Numbered from the stretch's first letter, positions 1-8,900 are shown. The stretch: DNA of 64,000 bases from Thiobacillus denitrificans (GCA_002343685.1 DDRS01000015.1:90300-154299); one strand, 5' to 3'. Notes: generated from the sequence alone by a model not told the origin. A program made the numbers and translations.

Positions 1-218
1 CGGGTATCCTCGAGAATCCGGGCCGCCAGATAGTGTTCATAGGCCGGATGCTCATCTACCTCGCCGGACTGGATTTTCTGCAGCAGCGCCGCCTCGTCCG
101 CGACCTCGTGGAACTGCAGGACGGCCTGGCGGTTCTCGCGCAGTTCGTAGGCCAGCCGGGCCAGTTGTTCGATTTCGGTTGCCGTCTCGAACGCGACGCT
201 TTCAAAGAATTCGGGCAT
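1..218 (-). CDS. small hypothetical protein behind nosL (partial)
   Basis: Not recognised. The reading frame starts at ATG 218 and is still open at the left edge, so at least 72 residues are present and the C-terminus is missing. The start MPEFFESVAFETATEIEQLA is only 7 bases after the nosL stop and has TAAGGA as a good ribosome-binding site, so it is very probably translated as the last known gene of the nos operon. The visible part is acidic, helix-rich, has no cysteines, no signal peptide and no membrane segment, and looks cytoplasmic. A role in N2O reduction is suggested only by position. Confidence 0.55.
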   Translation of the reverse strand, partial: MPEFFESVAFETATEIEQLARLAYELRENRQAVLQFHEVADEAALLQKIQSGEVDEHPAYEHYLAARILEDT

Positions 219-225
219 GGTGTCC

Positions 226-747
226 TTACATGTGGCTGTCGTTGAGCACGCCGCCATCCAGCACGACCATGTCGGGCTGGATATCGGCAAAGCGATAGAC
301 CTTGCCGCCATACTCGGCAGCGAATTTCGTCGCGTCCTGCTCCAGCGCAAAGCTGGCAATGGTCGGCCCCATCGATCCTTCACGTTTGCTGCCGTAGACG
401 TAGTAGGCGGATTTCGCGTCGATCCAGTGGCCGTGCGGTTCGTCCCAGGCTGCCTTGCCCATGTCCTGCACGAAAATGCCGCGCACCTCCCGGACTTGTT
501 CCGGAGTGAGGTAGACATGGAACATCTCGATCGTGTCGCAGAAGAAATCCGGCTCCGCCTGCCCGGCGTAGAAGATCTGCGCCTTGGGACCAGGGTAGTC
601 GGCGAGCAGCATGCCGTCGAGGGAGCAGGAAGTATCACGGGTGATTTCCAGCGGCGCCACGGCGCCCGGGCCCGCCGATTGCCCGCAGGCCGCGAGCAGG
701 GTTGCTGTGAGCGAGGCAAGGATGAGCGTGCGTCTGATTGAGGTCAT
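226..747 (-). CDS. nosL: NosL, copper-binding outer-membrane lipoprotein
   Basis: NosL is a Cu(I)-binding lipoprotein that helps supply copper to nitrous oxide reductase. The 173-residue product begins MTSIRRTLILASLTATLLAA followed by the lipobox Cys (LLAAC), a type II lipoprotein signal. The mature part has the DTSCSLDGM motif that fits the family's metal-binding Cys/Met segment, followed by the FYAGQAEPDFFCDT region. The start at 747 is chosen because it overlaps the nosY stop as ATGA and gives the signal peptide; a longer in-frame extension upstream only shadows nosY. It is the last recognised nos gene before the small unknown gene. Confidence 0.93.
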   Translation of the reverse strand: MTSIRRTLILASLTATLLAACGQSAGPGAVAPLEITRDTSCSLDGMLLADYPGPKAQIFYAGQAEPDFFCDTIEMFHVYLTPEQVREVRGIFVQDMGKAAWDEPHGHWIDAKSAYYVYGSKREGSMGPTIASFALEQDATKFAAEYGGKVYRFADIQPDMVVLDGGVLNDSHM

Positions 748-1559
748 GTGCGGAATCTCCAGCTTGCGATACCCAGCGGCACCACGATCCAGGCGAGCAT
801 CACCAGGCCGAGCAGCCAGGGATTGGCCAGTGCCGAGGGAAAAACGGTCGCCAGTCCGTACAGGGTACGGACGTCGTCCAGGGAAAAGATATTGAGGATG
901 CGGAACACGTCGGCAGGGTTCGCCAGCAGCAGGTAGGGAAAGATCTCGCCGCCCCACTGGCCGCCAGTGACGACCAGCGCGCCGAGCAGAAGCAGGTCGA
1001 ACACCAGCACGAAGAAGAACCACGTGGCGATCGCGAGCCCCGAGGCGCGGGTGCGGTCGGCGGCGAACACCGACAGCATCACCGCCAGGCTCAGGAAGGC
1101 GCAGCCCAGCAGTACCGAACTGAGCATGAAGCCGACATAGTGGTACAGGGCGTTGAGATCGAGCCGGGCCGACAGCACGATCGCCACCAGACCGAAACCG
1201 GCGATGGTCGAGAAAGTCAGCGCCGCCGCCAGCCCCACGTATTTTCCCAGCAGCAATTCCAGGCGCGTGATCGGCATCGAGAGCAGGAGATCGAGCGAGC
1301 CCCGCTCGCGCTCGCCGACGATGGCGTCGAAACCCAGGACGAGCGCGATCAGGGGGATCAGGTAGATGACCAGGCTGACCAGGCTGGCGATGGTGAGATC
1401 GATCGAGCGGAAGCCGACGGTGCCTTGCTGCGCCGCGCCGAAATAGGCAATGACCAGCGCGAAGGCGGTGAATACCAGCGCCACGGCCAGTACCCAGCGA
1501 TTGCGGATACGGTCCCAGAATTCCTTGCTCGCGATGGTGGCGATCTGTGTGATTTCCAT
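744..1559 (-). CDS. nosY: NosY, ABC transporter permease
   Basis: NosY is the membrane permease that pairs with the ATPase NosF and the periplasmic NosD in maturation of the copper centres of N2O reductase. The 271-residue protein has about six hydrophobic helices and the family segment GERERGSLDLLLSMPITRLE typical of ABC-2 type permeases. The gene lies 9 bases after the nosF stop, and its own stop overlaps the nosL start. Length and order match standard nosDFYL operons. Confidence 0.93.
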   Translation of the reverse strand: MEITQIATIASKEFWDRIRNRWVLAVALVFTAFALVIAYFGAAQQGTVGFRSIDLTIASLVSLVIYLIPLIALVLGFDAIVGERERGSLDLLLSMPITRLELLLGKYVGLAAALTFSTIAGFGLVAIVLSARLDLNALYHYVGFMLSSVLLGCAFLSLAVMLSVFAADRTRASGLAIATWFFFVLVFDLLLLGALVVTGGQWGGEIFPYLLLANPADVFRILNIFSLDDVRTLYGLATVFPSALANPWLLGLVMLAWIVVPLGIASWRFRT

Positions 1560-1568
1560 GCCGCCCTC

Positions 1569-2510
1569 TCAGTCCGAAAAGCCGAAAAACACGTCTTCAA
1601 GCGAGGGCTCGCGCACCGTGAGGTCGCGGACCCGGCCATCCAGCCGGGCGAGCGCCTCGATCACCGCCATCTTCGCGTCGCGCCGGCACCGCACCTTCAC
1701 GTGGTCGTCGTGCGCCTCGATCGCCTCCACCTGCAGGTGGGAGAGTGCCGCGCGCACCGTCTCGAAATCCTCCTTCGAGACGCGCACGCTGAACCACAGC
1801 GGCAGGTCCACCTGCTCGCGCAAATCCTGGACCGTGCCGCGGGCCTGCACCTTGCCGGCGGTCATGATCGCAATGCGATCCACCCGTTCCTGGATCTCGG
1901 CGAGGATATGGGAGGTGATGACCGTCGTCACGCCTTCGCTTCTGAGCTGTCGGAGCGTTGCGTAAAAACTGCGGATCGCCTCCGGGTCCAGGCCTGTGGT
2001 GGGTTCGTCGAGAAACAGGATGCGCGGTTTGCCGAGCAGCGCCTGGGCAAAGCCGAGACGCTGGCGCATGCCCTTGGAGTATTCGCGCACGCGCCGTTTG
2101 GCCGCGTGCGCAAGGCCCACGCGTTCGAGCGTCGGAGCGGCTTCGGCCGGCGGAGCGCCTTTCAGCTTGGCGAACAACCATAGGGTCTCGAGGCCGGTGA
2201 GGTTGTCATAGAGCACCACGTTCTCCGGCAGGTAGCCGACCGTGCGCCTGACGGCACGGAAATCCCGACCGGCGACGAGCGCGCCGCCGATGCGGATGTC
2301 GCCCGAGGTGGCGGGGATCAGGCCGAGCATCATCTTGAACAGCGTGCTCTTGCCGGCGCCGTTGTGCCCGATGAGGCCGAACAGTTCGCCGGAGCGGATG
2401 TCGAGGTCGACGCCGTCGACCGCGTGGATGTTGCCGTAGTGCTTGCGCACCCCCTGTGCGACGATCAGGGGCGCGCCGGCGTCATTGGGGGTGGGAAGGG
2501 AAGATTCCAC
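1569..2510 (-). CDS. nosF: NosF, ABC transporter ATPase
   Basis: Cytoplasmic ATPase of the NosDFY copper-site assembly complex. The 313-residue protein shows Walker A GHNGAGKS near residue 52, an ABC signature in YSKGMRQRLGFAQALLG and Walker B ILFLDEPTTGLDP, followed by the switch histidine region ITSHIL. The C-terminal ~90 residues form the accessory domain seen in NosF-type ATPases. The start overlaps the end of nosD by 29 bases, indicating coupled translation. Confidence 0.94.
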   Translation of the reverse strand: MESSLPTPNDAGAPLIVAQGVRKHYGNIHAVDGVDLDIRSGELFGLIGHNGAGKSTLFKMMLGLIPATSGDIRIGGALVAGRDFRAVRRTVGYLPENVVLYDNLTGLETLWLFAKLKGAPPAEAAPTLERVGLAHAAKRRVREYSKGMRQRLGFAQALLGKPRILFLDEPTTGLDPEAIRSFYATLRQLRSEGVTTVITSHILAEIQERVDRIAIMTAGKVQARGTVQDLREQVDLPLWFSVRVSKEDFETVRAALSHLQVEAIEAHDDHVKVRCRRDAKMAVIEALARLDGRVRDLTVREPSLEDVFFGFSD

Positions 2511-3807
2511 GCCATTGTCTCCAGTCGGGGTTGTGCGGCTGCATCCGCGGTTTGGGATCGACGATGCTGGTGGCGCGCAGCAGCGGGAACTGCTGGCTGA
2601 CCATGCGCAGCGTCTGCACGGCCGGGCTGGCCAGCAGCAGCTTCATCATCGGGTGGCGCCAGGACAGGTAGTCGACCATGTCGTTCGCTTCGTAGGGTAC
2701 ATCCCCGATGCCGTCGCCATTGCGGTCCCAGCCGACATAATTGCTCCAGTAGTTGCCGGGCCAGATCTCGTCCCGGCTGGCCACATACTTGATCTGGGTG
2801 CGGTTGAGGATGAAATCGTTGCCTTCCGCCTTGTTGCGGTAAGAGCCAGCCCACAGATGCACGCCGACGGTGTTGTCCATCACCAGGTTGTTGCGGATGA
2901 TGTTGTACTCGGCGTCGTAGATGAAAAAACCGCGGGCATTGCCGGCGACGATGTTGCCCTCGATCACCGAATCCTGCAGGGTGCGCAACATGATGCCGTG
3001 GTCGGAATTCCCCCAGGCGCGATTGTTCCGCACCACCTGGTTGCGCGCCATCATCAATGCGAGGCCACCGCGGTTGTGGTACGAGTCGTTGCCTTCCCAC
3101 ACGTTGTCGTTGGAGTTCATGTAGTGGGTGCCGTAGCGCGCATTGTGGATGCGGTTGTTGCGGAACAGCGCGTGATTCGACACATCCACGTAGATGCCAT
3201 CGCGGACGAAGCTGATGTTGTTGCCGACGATCTGCGCGCCTTCGGTGTGATAGAGCTCGATGCCGTTGCCGCGCCGCGCGGACGAGTAATCGCGTTTGCC
3301 GGTGATCACGTTGTCGATGACCTTCACATCCCGGACCGACTCGATCCACAGGCCGAAAAGGTTGTAGGTCAGGTCGCAGTTGCGCACGATTGCGCGATTC
3401 GCACCCGGCCGGATGTAGATGCCGGCATTCTGCTCGACCAGGCTGTCGCCGGAATCGCGCACGATCAGGCCGTCGATGGTGACGTCCTCGGCGGTGATGC
3501 GGATCGTGTCACCCTTGAGACCGCCGCTCAGCGTGGGCCGGTCGATTCCCTTCAGCGTCAGGGGCTTGTCGATCAGCAGGTTTTCCCGGTACAAGCCCCG
3601 TTCCACCCGGACTTCGTCGCCAGGGCGGGCCTGGGCGATGGCCGCGCCGATGGACTGGCCCGGGTGCACCGTCAGTATCTCGGCGAGCGCCCGGCCCGTG
3701 ACCGTCAGACAGGCCAGCAGGCTAGCCAGGGCGAGCAGCACGGCCGGCCGGATTGGCCATGCGGCGTGCACCCACCGTGCGGTCGTCCTGGCGGCTAGTA
3801 GAACCAT
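2482..3807 (-). CDS. nosD: NosD, periplasmic beta-helix copper-maturation protein
   Basis: NosD is the periplasmic partner of NosFY, needed for copper-centre assembly in NosZ. The predicted 441 residues begin with a signal peptide (MVLLAARTTARWVHAAWPIR and a hydrophobic stretch ending GRALA). They then show many right-handed beta-helix turns of the CASH/NosD type, such as VIDNVITG, IVGNNISF and VIEGNIVAG. ATG 3807 is chosen because it overlaps the nosR stop (3795-3797) and gives a proper signal peptide; the frame is open much further upstream, but only as a shadow of nosR. Confidence 0.93.
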   Translation of the reverse strand: MVLLAARTTARWVHAAWPIRPAVLLALASLLACLTVTGRALAEILTVHPGQSIGAAIAQARPGDEVRVERGLYRENLLIDKPLTLKGIDRPTLSGGLKGDTIRITAEDVTIDGLIVRDSGDSLVEQNAGIYIRPGANRAIVRNCDLTYNLFGLWIESVRDVKVIDNVITGKRDYSSARRGNGIELYHTEGAQIVGNNISFVRDGIYVDVSNHALFRNNRIHNARYGTHYMNSNDNVWEGNDSYHNRGGLALMMARNQVVRNNRAWGNSDHGIMLRTLQDSVIEGNIVAGNARGFFIYDAEYNIIRNNLVMDNTVGVHLWAGSYRNKAEGNDFILNRTQIKYVASRDEIWPGNYWSNYVGWDRNGDGIGDVPYEANDMVDYLSWRHPMMKLLLASPAVQTLRMVSQQFPLLRATSIVDPKPRMQPHNPDWRQWRGIFPSHPQ

Positions 3808-6437
3808 TGCAGCGACGGCAGGCTTTGCAGGAAATCCAGTATCCCCGTGCCCTTCATGATCAGGAACAACACGACGGCAATCAGCAGGTTCTTGAATGCC
3901 ACGTAGGAGGCCATGTCGGCCCAGGAGGCGGGGCGCAGGTTGCGCCCCCACCACGGGCCGTCCTTGACGTAGGGCTTGCAGCGCATGCGCACCACCAGTT
4001 CGTAGGCGCTCCAGCCCAGCCACCAGCCGAGCACGATGCCGGGGCCGATCTGGCCGGCGGCGCCAAGCACCCACACCCACGTCACCAGCACGGTCAGCGC
4101 AAATGTGGTTGCCTGCAGCAGGATGGGTTGCTGGAAGACCTTGCGGCTCCAGGGGAACAGGTGGTCGAAGAATTCCTGTCCGATGAAGGCAGGCAGGCTT
4201 GGGCGCACGGCGGCGGCAGGCGAGGGGGCAGCGGCTGCCGGCACGATGGGGATGTAGTAGCCGTCCGCCCCGATCGCGGTCAGCGGCTCGCCGGCCCGGG
4301 TGCGGCGCTTGCGTTCCTGCGCCAGCGGCGGGCAGGCATGGGTGTCGTAATAGAGGACTTGGCAGTCGAGGCACAGCAGGCATTCGCGCTGGTCGATGCG
4401 GCCGGCGTCGTCGATCGCCTGCGAGCCGCACCCCACCTGGCACGCCGCGCACGGCCCGCACTCCTGCTTGCGCTTGAGTCCCCACCAGCGGAAGGTCGAA
4501 GGCACCGCGAGCGCTGCGCCAAGCGGGCACAGATACTTGCAGAATGGGCGTTCAAAGAAAGCCGACGCGATGATCAGGACGGTCCAGAATGTCACGAAAG
4601 GCCAAGAGCGGTTCCACACCCCGACCAGGAAGGTGGTCTTGAACGGTTCGACTTCGGCGAGCTTTTCCGCCAATCCCATGGAATAGAAGGACACGGCGAG
4701 CAGGATGGTAAAAATGCCGTACTTGATCCATTTCAGCCGATCATGCCAATTCTGCGGCAGCAGGTGGCGCTGGTAGCGCTTCAGTCCCAGCTTGCCGGCC
4801 ACATGGTAGACCAGCTCGGCGAGCGAGCCGTAGGGGCACATCCAGCCGCAAAACATCCCGCGCCCCCAGAAGAACGTGGTGACGATGATGAAGATCCAGA
4901 ACAGGAAGACGAAGGGGTCGGAGAGGAACAGTTCCCAGCGCCACTCGAACAGGATGGCGTGGAACCAGGTCAGCACCTGGGTGATGGACGGCACGGCCAG
5001 CAGGTAAAACCCGACGAAGCCGATCGACGAGACCCACAGCAGGTAACGCGGGATTTCCTTCCAGCGCGTGTCCTTCATCGTCGAGCGTCGGACCAGCTTG
5101 TCGCGCAACGCGTAGACGGTGCCCGCAGCGACGAGCCACAGCAGGAACAGCACGACCTCGATCTTGCGCGATTTCCATACTTTCACCCAGGTCGCCTCCG
5201 GCTTGACGATTTCCGGACGCCCGCCTTCGAGGTAGCGGGCGGGCAACCAGTATTCCCGGTCGAAGCTGGTAAAGGTCTTGGTGCCGGTTTGCCGGTCTAT
5301 CTTGTTGGCCAGGTAGACCAGGCTCCAGGGATAGGCCGCACTGAAGATCGGCGAGCGGATGATGAAGATGGCCGATTCCTTGTAGCGCGGCGCACCGGCG
5401 GCCTCGATGCCATACAGGTTGAGATAATCCAGATCGCGGAAGGTGAAGGAATCGATGTCCTGCGACACCAGAACCCGATCATAGATGCCGCCGCGCACGA
5501 AGCCCGAGCCCTTGAAGGACCCCGTGCCGTTGGCGATCAGGAAAATCGCGTGTTCGTCCGGCTTGAGCTTGGACATGAGCGAGGCGTAGCCGTGTTCGCC
5601 CAGCACGCTGCGTCCGATCGTCGGGTCGTTGAGGTAACCGAAATAAATGTCGATGTAGGGCTGTCCCCCGGGCCCCTGGCCGATTTCGTCCGCCTTGACC
5701 TTGAGTTCCTGGACACTGCCTTCGTCGAGCAGCGCCTGCCAGTCGAGCGTGCCCGGCACGTCCCTGAACTTCGCCTGGGGCCTGATCGTGGGCTTGACGA
5801 TGCCCACCTGCCGGGCGACGCCGAGGCCGCTGCGCAGGATGACCTGGTTCTCCGCGATCACCGTCACGGTGGCGCCGGAAATCGCGTCGACGCCGATCAT
5901 GCCCTCGCCGGGCCGGGCCGAGCCTACTTCGATCTTGTCGCCGACAAACTTGCCGAGGTACTGCTTGACGAACTTGGTGAGTTGCGACTCCGGAATACCC
6001 ACCAGCAGGATCGGCTCGGAGTGCTTCAGGACCCGGACACCCGTGATGATGCCCTTGGTGTCCATGCCGATCAGCGTCACCACGGGCTTGCCCGAGTAGG
6101 CCGGAATGTCGACGATGTCGGTGGACAGGAATACGTAGCCGATCAGCTTGCGGTCATTTTTCTCGCTTCTGGCGTTCGTGTCGTGATGGTCCTTCCCGCC
6201 ATGGTCGTCTTTTCGGCTCTGATAGGCCTCGACATAGGCCGGCTTGCCCATGCGTTTGGAAAAATAGTCGGCGCCGGGCATGACGTCCTTGCAGGGAACG
6301 TACGCGCACAGATCGGGATCGGTGGACAACTGCACCGGCAACGGTGCCTCGTAGCTGCTACCGATGGCCGGTCCGTACGAGCAGCACAGAAACAGCATGG
6401 TCAGCAGACGGGCGATCAGGCGGGCAAGAGAATTCAT
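3795..6437 (-). CDS. nosR: NosR, membrane flavo-iron-sulfur electron donor for N2O reduction
   Basis: NosR is a membrane FMN and iron-sulfur protein needed for NosZ expression and activity in vivo. The 880-residue protein has a signal-like N-terminus, a periplasmic FMN-binding domain (GVDAISGATVT fits the covalent-FMN motif), several membrane helices, two CxxxCP motifs (CGWMCPYG, CKYLCPLG) and a ferredoxin-like part (CGPCAACQVGCG, ECLLCLDC). After the clusters there are about 150 more residues with further hydrophobic helices ending LPSLQWFY, so it is longer than classical ~725-residue NosR. No good Shine-Dalgarno precedes ATG 6437. It lies 146 bases after nosZ and overlaps nosD. Confidence 0.95.
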   Translation of the reverse strand: MNSLARLIARLLTMLFLCCSYGPAIGSSYEAPLPVQLSTDPDLCAYVPCKDVMPGADYFSKRMGKPAYVEAYQSRKDDHGGKDHHDTNARSEKNDRKLIGYVFLSTDIVDIPAYSGKPVVTLIGMDTKGIITGVRVLKHSEPILLVGIPESQLTKFVKQYLGKFVGDKIEVGSARPGEGMIGVDAISGATVTVIAENQVILRSGLGVARQVGIVKPTIRPQAKFRDVPGTLDWQALLDEGSVQELKVKADEIGQGPGGQPYIDIYFGYLNDPTIGRSVLGEHGYASLMSKLKPDEHAIFLIANGTGSFKGSGFVRGGIYDRVLVSQDIDSFTFRDLDYLNLYGIEAAGAPRYKESAIFIIRSPIFSAAYPWSLVYLANKIDRQTGTKTFTSFDREYWLPARYLEGGRPEIVKPEATWVKVWKSRKIEVVLFLLWLVAAGTVYALRDKLVRRSTMKDTRWKEIPRYLLWVSSIGFVGFYLLAVPSITQVLTWFHAILFEWRWELFLSDPFVFLFWIFIIVTTFFWGRGMFCGWMCPYGSLAELVYHVAGKLGLKRYQRHLLPQNWHDRLKWIKYGIFTILLAVSFYSMGLAEKLAEVEPFKTTFLVGVWNRSWPFVTFWTVLIIASAFFERPFCKYLCPLGAALAVPSTFRWWGLKRKQECGPCAACQVGCGSQAIDDAGRIDQRECLLCLDCQVLYYDTHACPPLAQERKRRTRAGEPLTAIGADGYYIPIVPAAAAPSPAAAVRPSLPAFIGQEFFDHLFPWSRKVFQQPILLQATTFALTVLVTWVWVLGAAGQIGPGIVLGWWLGWSAYELVVRMRCKPYVKDGPWWGRNLRPASWADMASYVAFKNLLIAVVLFLIMKGTGILDFLQSLPSLQWFY

Positions 6438-6548
6438 TTAATACACCGCAAAGGTCAGAGCATCAACTGGAACACGCGCAACACCTACATCCTGTGTGCA
6501 GCCGCGCATCCTGGCCGCCGGTTTGCCGACGGTACCTGAATGGGGCTC

Positions 6549-6576
6549 CTCCGTTCCCCTGCGCCAGGGAACGGAG
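6549..6576 (-). terminator. strong hairpin right after nosZ (no U-tract)
   Basis: A perfect 10-bp inverted repeat, CTCCGTTCCC / GGGAACGGAG, with an 8-base loop, starts 8 bases past the nosZ stop codon on the minus strand. No run of T follows, so it is not a classical rho-independent terminator. It more likely stabilises the nosZ 3' end or partly attenuates reading into nosR, which would give more NosZ than NosR. Confidence 0.6.
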
Positions 6577-6583
6577 AAGCCGG

Positions 6584-8551
6584 TCACGCCTCGACCAGCA
6601 TGCGGCTGCGCATCTCCAGGTGCAGCGCATGGCAGAAATTGGTGCAGTAGCACCAATAGACGCCCGGCTTGTCGGCGACGAAGGTGACCGACTTGGTCTC
6701 CTGCGGGTTGACGATGAACTGGATGTCGTACTTGGGAATGGCGAAGCCGTGCGTCAGATCCTCGACCTTGTCGTGGTTGGTCAGGATGATGGTCACCTCG
6801 TCGCCCTTCTTGACCTTGAATTCCCGTAGGCTGAAGGTCGGCGCCTGGCTGGTGAGTTTGATGGTCACCTTCCTGCCGTTGCGGAAGACGCCCGAGTCCT
6901 TGGGATCCTTCACCGCCAGCGGGAACTCGTCCATGTTGTAGATCTGGCGCGTCTTGATGATGTCGCGGCGGATGATGATCGAGTCGTGCGGTTCCGAATA
7001 CACGGAGTGGTCGGCCACCAGCTTCATCTTGTCGCCGCTGATGTCGATCAGCTGCGCGGTCTCGGCATGCAGCGGTCCAACCGGCAGGAAACGGTCCTTG
7101 GAAAACTTGTTGTCGGAAATGAAGAAGCGGCCATCCGATTCCTTGGTTTCGCCCATCGACGTGAAGCCATGGCCCGGCTGGTAGTGGACGTCGATGCGGT
7201 CGAGCACCACCTTGGCGTTCTTGTCGCCCTTGTATGCCTTGATCGCGGCGTCCACGTTCCACTTCACGATCTGGCTGTCGAGGAAGAGGGTGGTGTAGGC
7301 GTTGCCCTTGTTGTCGAAACCGGTGTGCAGCGGCCCGAGGCCGATCTCGGGTTCGCCGACCACCGCGTCGCGGGGATTGGCCAGGCCGCCGTCGAACCAC
7401 TTCAGCACCAGGGCATGCTCGATGACCGAAGCTGTCGGCGAGAGCTTGCCGGAGCAGACGTAGTACTTGCCGTCTGGGCTGATGTTCACACCGTGGGGGT
7501 TCTTCGGGATCGGTACATAGCAGGTCAGCGCCGTCTTGGGGTCCTGGTTGGCCGCCTTGGTGCCGTCGACGACGGGGACCTTTGAGCCGGCGATATAGCG
7601 TACCTTGCCGGCCTTCACGGCCTCTTCGATGCGGGCCACGTTGAAGAACAGGCAGTCGTCCATTTCCGACGCCATCATGTCTTCATAATGGAGCCCCATC
7701 TCGGTGTTGTACTGGTTGGTCGCGGCAAGCTTGCCGTCATAGGAGCTGGCCACCAGGTCGCAGTTGCCGTCGATCAGCACCTGCCAGCGCACCTCCATGG
7801 AATTGGAATCGACGCAGGTAAATATCGATTTGTACTTGCTGCCGTCCTCCAGGTCGCGCCCGTCGTTGGGCAGCGGAATCGAGAACTCGCCGCCGCAGAA
7901 CACGCGGGTGGTGTGGTTGACGTTGGAGTCGACCGGGTCGCGCTTGTCGGGGAAGGTGCCGTGAAAGCCCTGGACATTGGGCAGCTCGGTGATCTTGTCG
8001 CATTCCATGGTGTCCATGCGGATGCGCGCGAGACGGCCGTGGATCTTGTCGTTCACGAACAGGTACTTGCCGTCGTAGGTGCCGTCGGTATAGGACGGGT
8101 GGACGTGGTGCGTGTCGCCGGTGGTGTACTTGGGCGTGCCGTTGGGCTTGGTGCCGAGGATCGCCTTCGATTCGTTGGTCACGCCCCAGCCGACCAGGGC
8201 GTCCATGTTGTAGACCGGGATGCGCTTCAACTCTCGCCCGGACGGGATGCCATAGATGCGGCACTCGCCCGAATGGCCGCCGCTGGAAAACGCGTAGTAT
8301 TCGTCGAGCTGCCCTGGCGGGACTTCGTATTTGCTGTAATCGATACCGCTCCCGGCCTGGGCCGCGGGGGCGCCTGCGCCAGCGCCTTCACCCGTCGCCG
8401 GTGCCGATTTCTTGTTGCATGCAGACAGGCCCAGCGAAAGCCCTGCGCCGGAAAGCCCGACCAGGGCGGCGGTATTCATGAATTTTCGGCGACCCAGATC
8501 GGGCTGGGTGTCAGATAGTTTGCTATCGTCCTGCGTATGGTCCTGTGTCAT
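6584..8551 (-). CDS. nosZ: Nitrous oxide reductase NosZ (Tat-exported, clade I type)
   Basis: Reduces N2O to N2 in the periplasm with the CuA and CuZ copper centres. The 655-residue product starts MTQDHTQDDSK and has a twin-arginine signal at residues 21-22 (GRRKFMNTAALVGLSGAG), as in clade I enzymes that pair with NosR. The C-terminal cupredoxin domain carries the CuA motif WCYCTNFCHALHLEM with Cys636, Cys640, His644 and Met647. Histidine-rich propeller motifs such as DTHHVHPSY fit CuZ. ATG 8551 is preferred over an upstream in-frame start because GGGGAG sits at a proper distance upstream. First gene of the nos operon. Confidence 0.97.
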   Translation of the reverse strand: MTQDHTQDDSKLSDTQPDLGRRKFMNTAALVGLSGAGLSLGLSACNKKSAPATGEGAGAGAPAAQAGSGIDYSKYEVPPGQLDEYYAFSSGGHSGECRIYGIPSGRELKRIPVYNMDALVGWGVTNESKAILGTKPNGTPKYTTGDTHHVHPSYTDGTYDGKYLFVNDKIHGRLARIRMDTMECDKITELPNVQGFHGTFPDKRDPVDSNVNHTTRVFCGGEFSIPLPNDGRDLEDGSKYKSIFTCVDSNSMEVRWQVLIDGNCDLVASSYDGKLAATNQYNTEMGLHYEDMMASEMDDCLFFNVARIEEAVKAGKVRYIAGSKVPVVDGTKAANQDPKTALTCYVPIPKNPHGVNISPDGKYYVCSGKLSPTASVIEHALVLKWFDGGLANPRDAVVGEPEIGLGPLHTGFDNKGNAYTTLFLDSQIVKWNVDAAIKAYKGDKNAKVVLDRIDVHYQPGHGFTSMGETKESDGRFFISDNKFSKDRFLPVGPLHAETAQLIDISGDKMKLVADHSVYSEPHDSIIIRRDIIKTRQIYNMDEFPLAVKDPKDSGVFRNGRKVTIKLTSQAPTFSLREFKVKKGDEVTIILTNHDKVEDLTHGFAIPKYDIQFIVNPQETKSVTFVADKPGVYWCYCTNFCHALHLEMRSRMLVEA

Positions 8552-8723
8552 GTCGTGGTGCTCCCCATCCTGAAAATAATCGGCACGTTCACTCGGATTG
8601 GCGCAAGGCAATCCGGATCGCTCGAATCCGGCAGGCGACCATCCCGGTCGCTTGCCGCTGCGACAAAATGTCGCATTTGGAATCTAGCATATAAAGAAAA
8701 TACGATCTCTAGGTCTGCAAATA

Positions 8724-8737
8724 TTGATTTTAATCAC
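8724..8737. promoter_or_regulatory. FNR/DNR-type binding site
   Basis: TTGATTTTAATCAC matches the FNR/Anr/DNR consensus TTGAT-N4-ATCAA in nine of ten fixed positions. It lies about 180 bases upstream of nosZ on one side and 170 bases upstream of narX on the other. Oxygen- or NO-responsive control of denitrification genes by this regulator family is well established; which promoter this site serves cannot be read from sequence. AT-rich hexamers on the nosZ side (around 8688-8695, minus) are not at the ideal class II spacing. Confidence 0.65.
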
Positions 8738-8746
8738 GGTGTTGTC

Positions 8747-8763
8747 AGCCGATGGAGTCGGCT
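8747..8763. promoter_or_regulatory. 6-bp inverted repeat between nosZ and narX
   Basis: AGCCGA-TGGAG-TCGGCT is a perfect inverted repeat, followed on the plus strand by AAAAG. It lies 10 bases from the FNR-type box. It could be a second regulator site or a leader hairpin of the narX transcript. No T-tract is present on either side, so a terminator is unlikely. Confidence 0.35.
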
Positions 8764-8900
8764 AAAAGATGTATGGTGAAAGATTGTTAAGTCCATGTTT
8801 TCACAACAAATCGGGAAATCGTTGCTAGCATGATCTTGGACAAATGGTACTTTCGAGGTACCTCTTTATTTTCGGGCGCCTGGTCGGCCCCAAGGCGGAT

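Larger units (their letters stand above)
8552..8900. other. divergent nosZ / narX control region
   Basis: About 350 bases without a credible gene, more AT-rich than the flanks. It holds the FNR-type box at 8724-8737 and a hairpin at 8747-8763. Another imperfect inverted repeat surrounds GATTGTTAAG...AACAAATC around 8782-8812. An in-frame ATG at 8844 could extend narX by 19 residues but has no clear ribosome-binding site. Confidence 0.6.

Noticed and set aside
738..2183. A 481-codon plus-strand frame opposite nosY and nosF
   Set aside because: Antisense shadow of two well-recognised genes; no ribosome site and no domain pattern.
6462..6475. A possible FNR box before nosR (TTGAT half-site on the minus strand)
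   Set aside because: Only one half matches; the second half (TGACC) does not fit ATCAA.
3753..6539. A 928-codon open frame on the plus strand opposite nosR
   Set aside because: It is an antisense shadow caused by high GC at third codon positions. The translation is low-complexity with many His, Asp and Arg, while nosR on the other strand has full family motifs.
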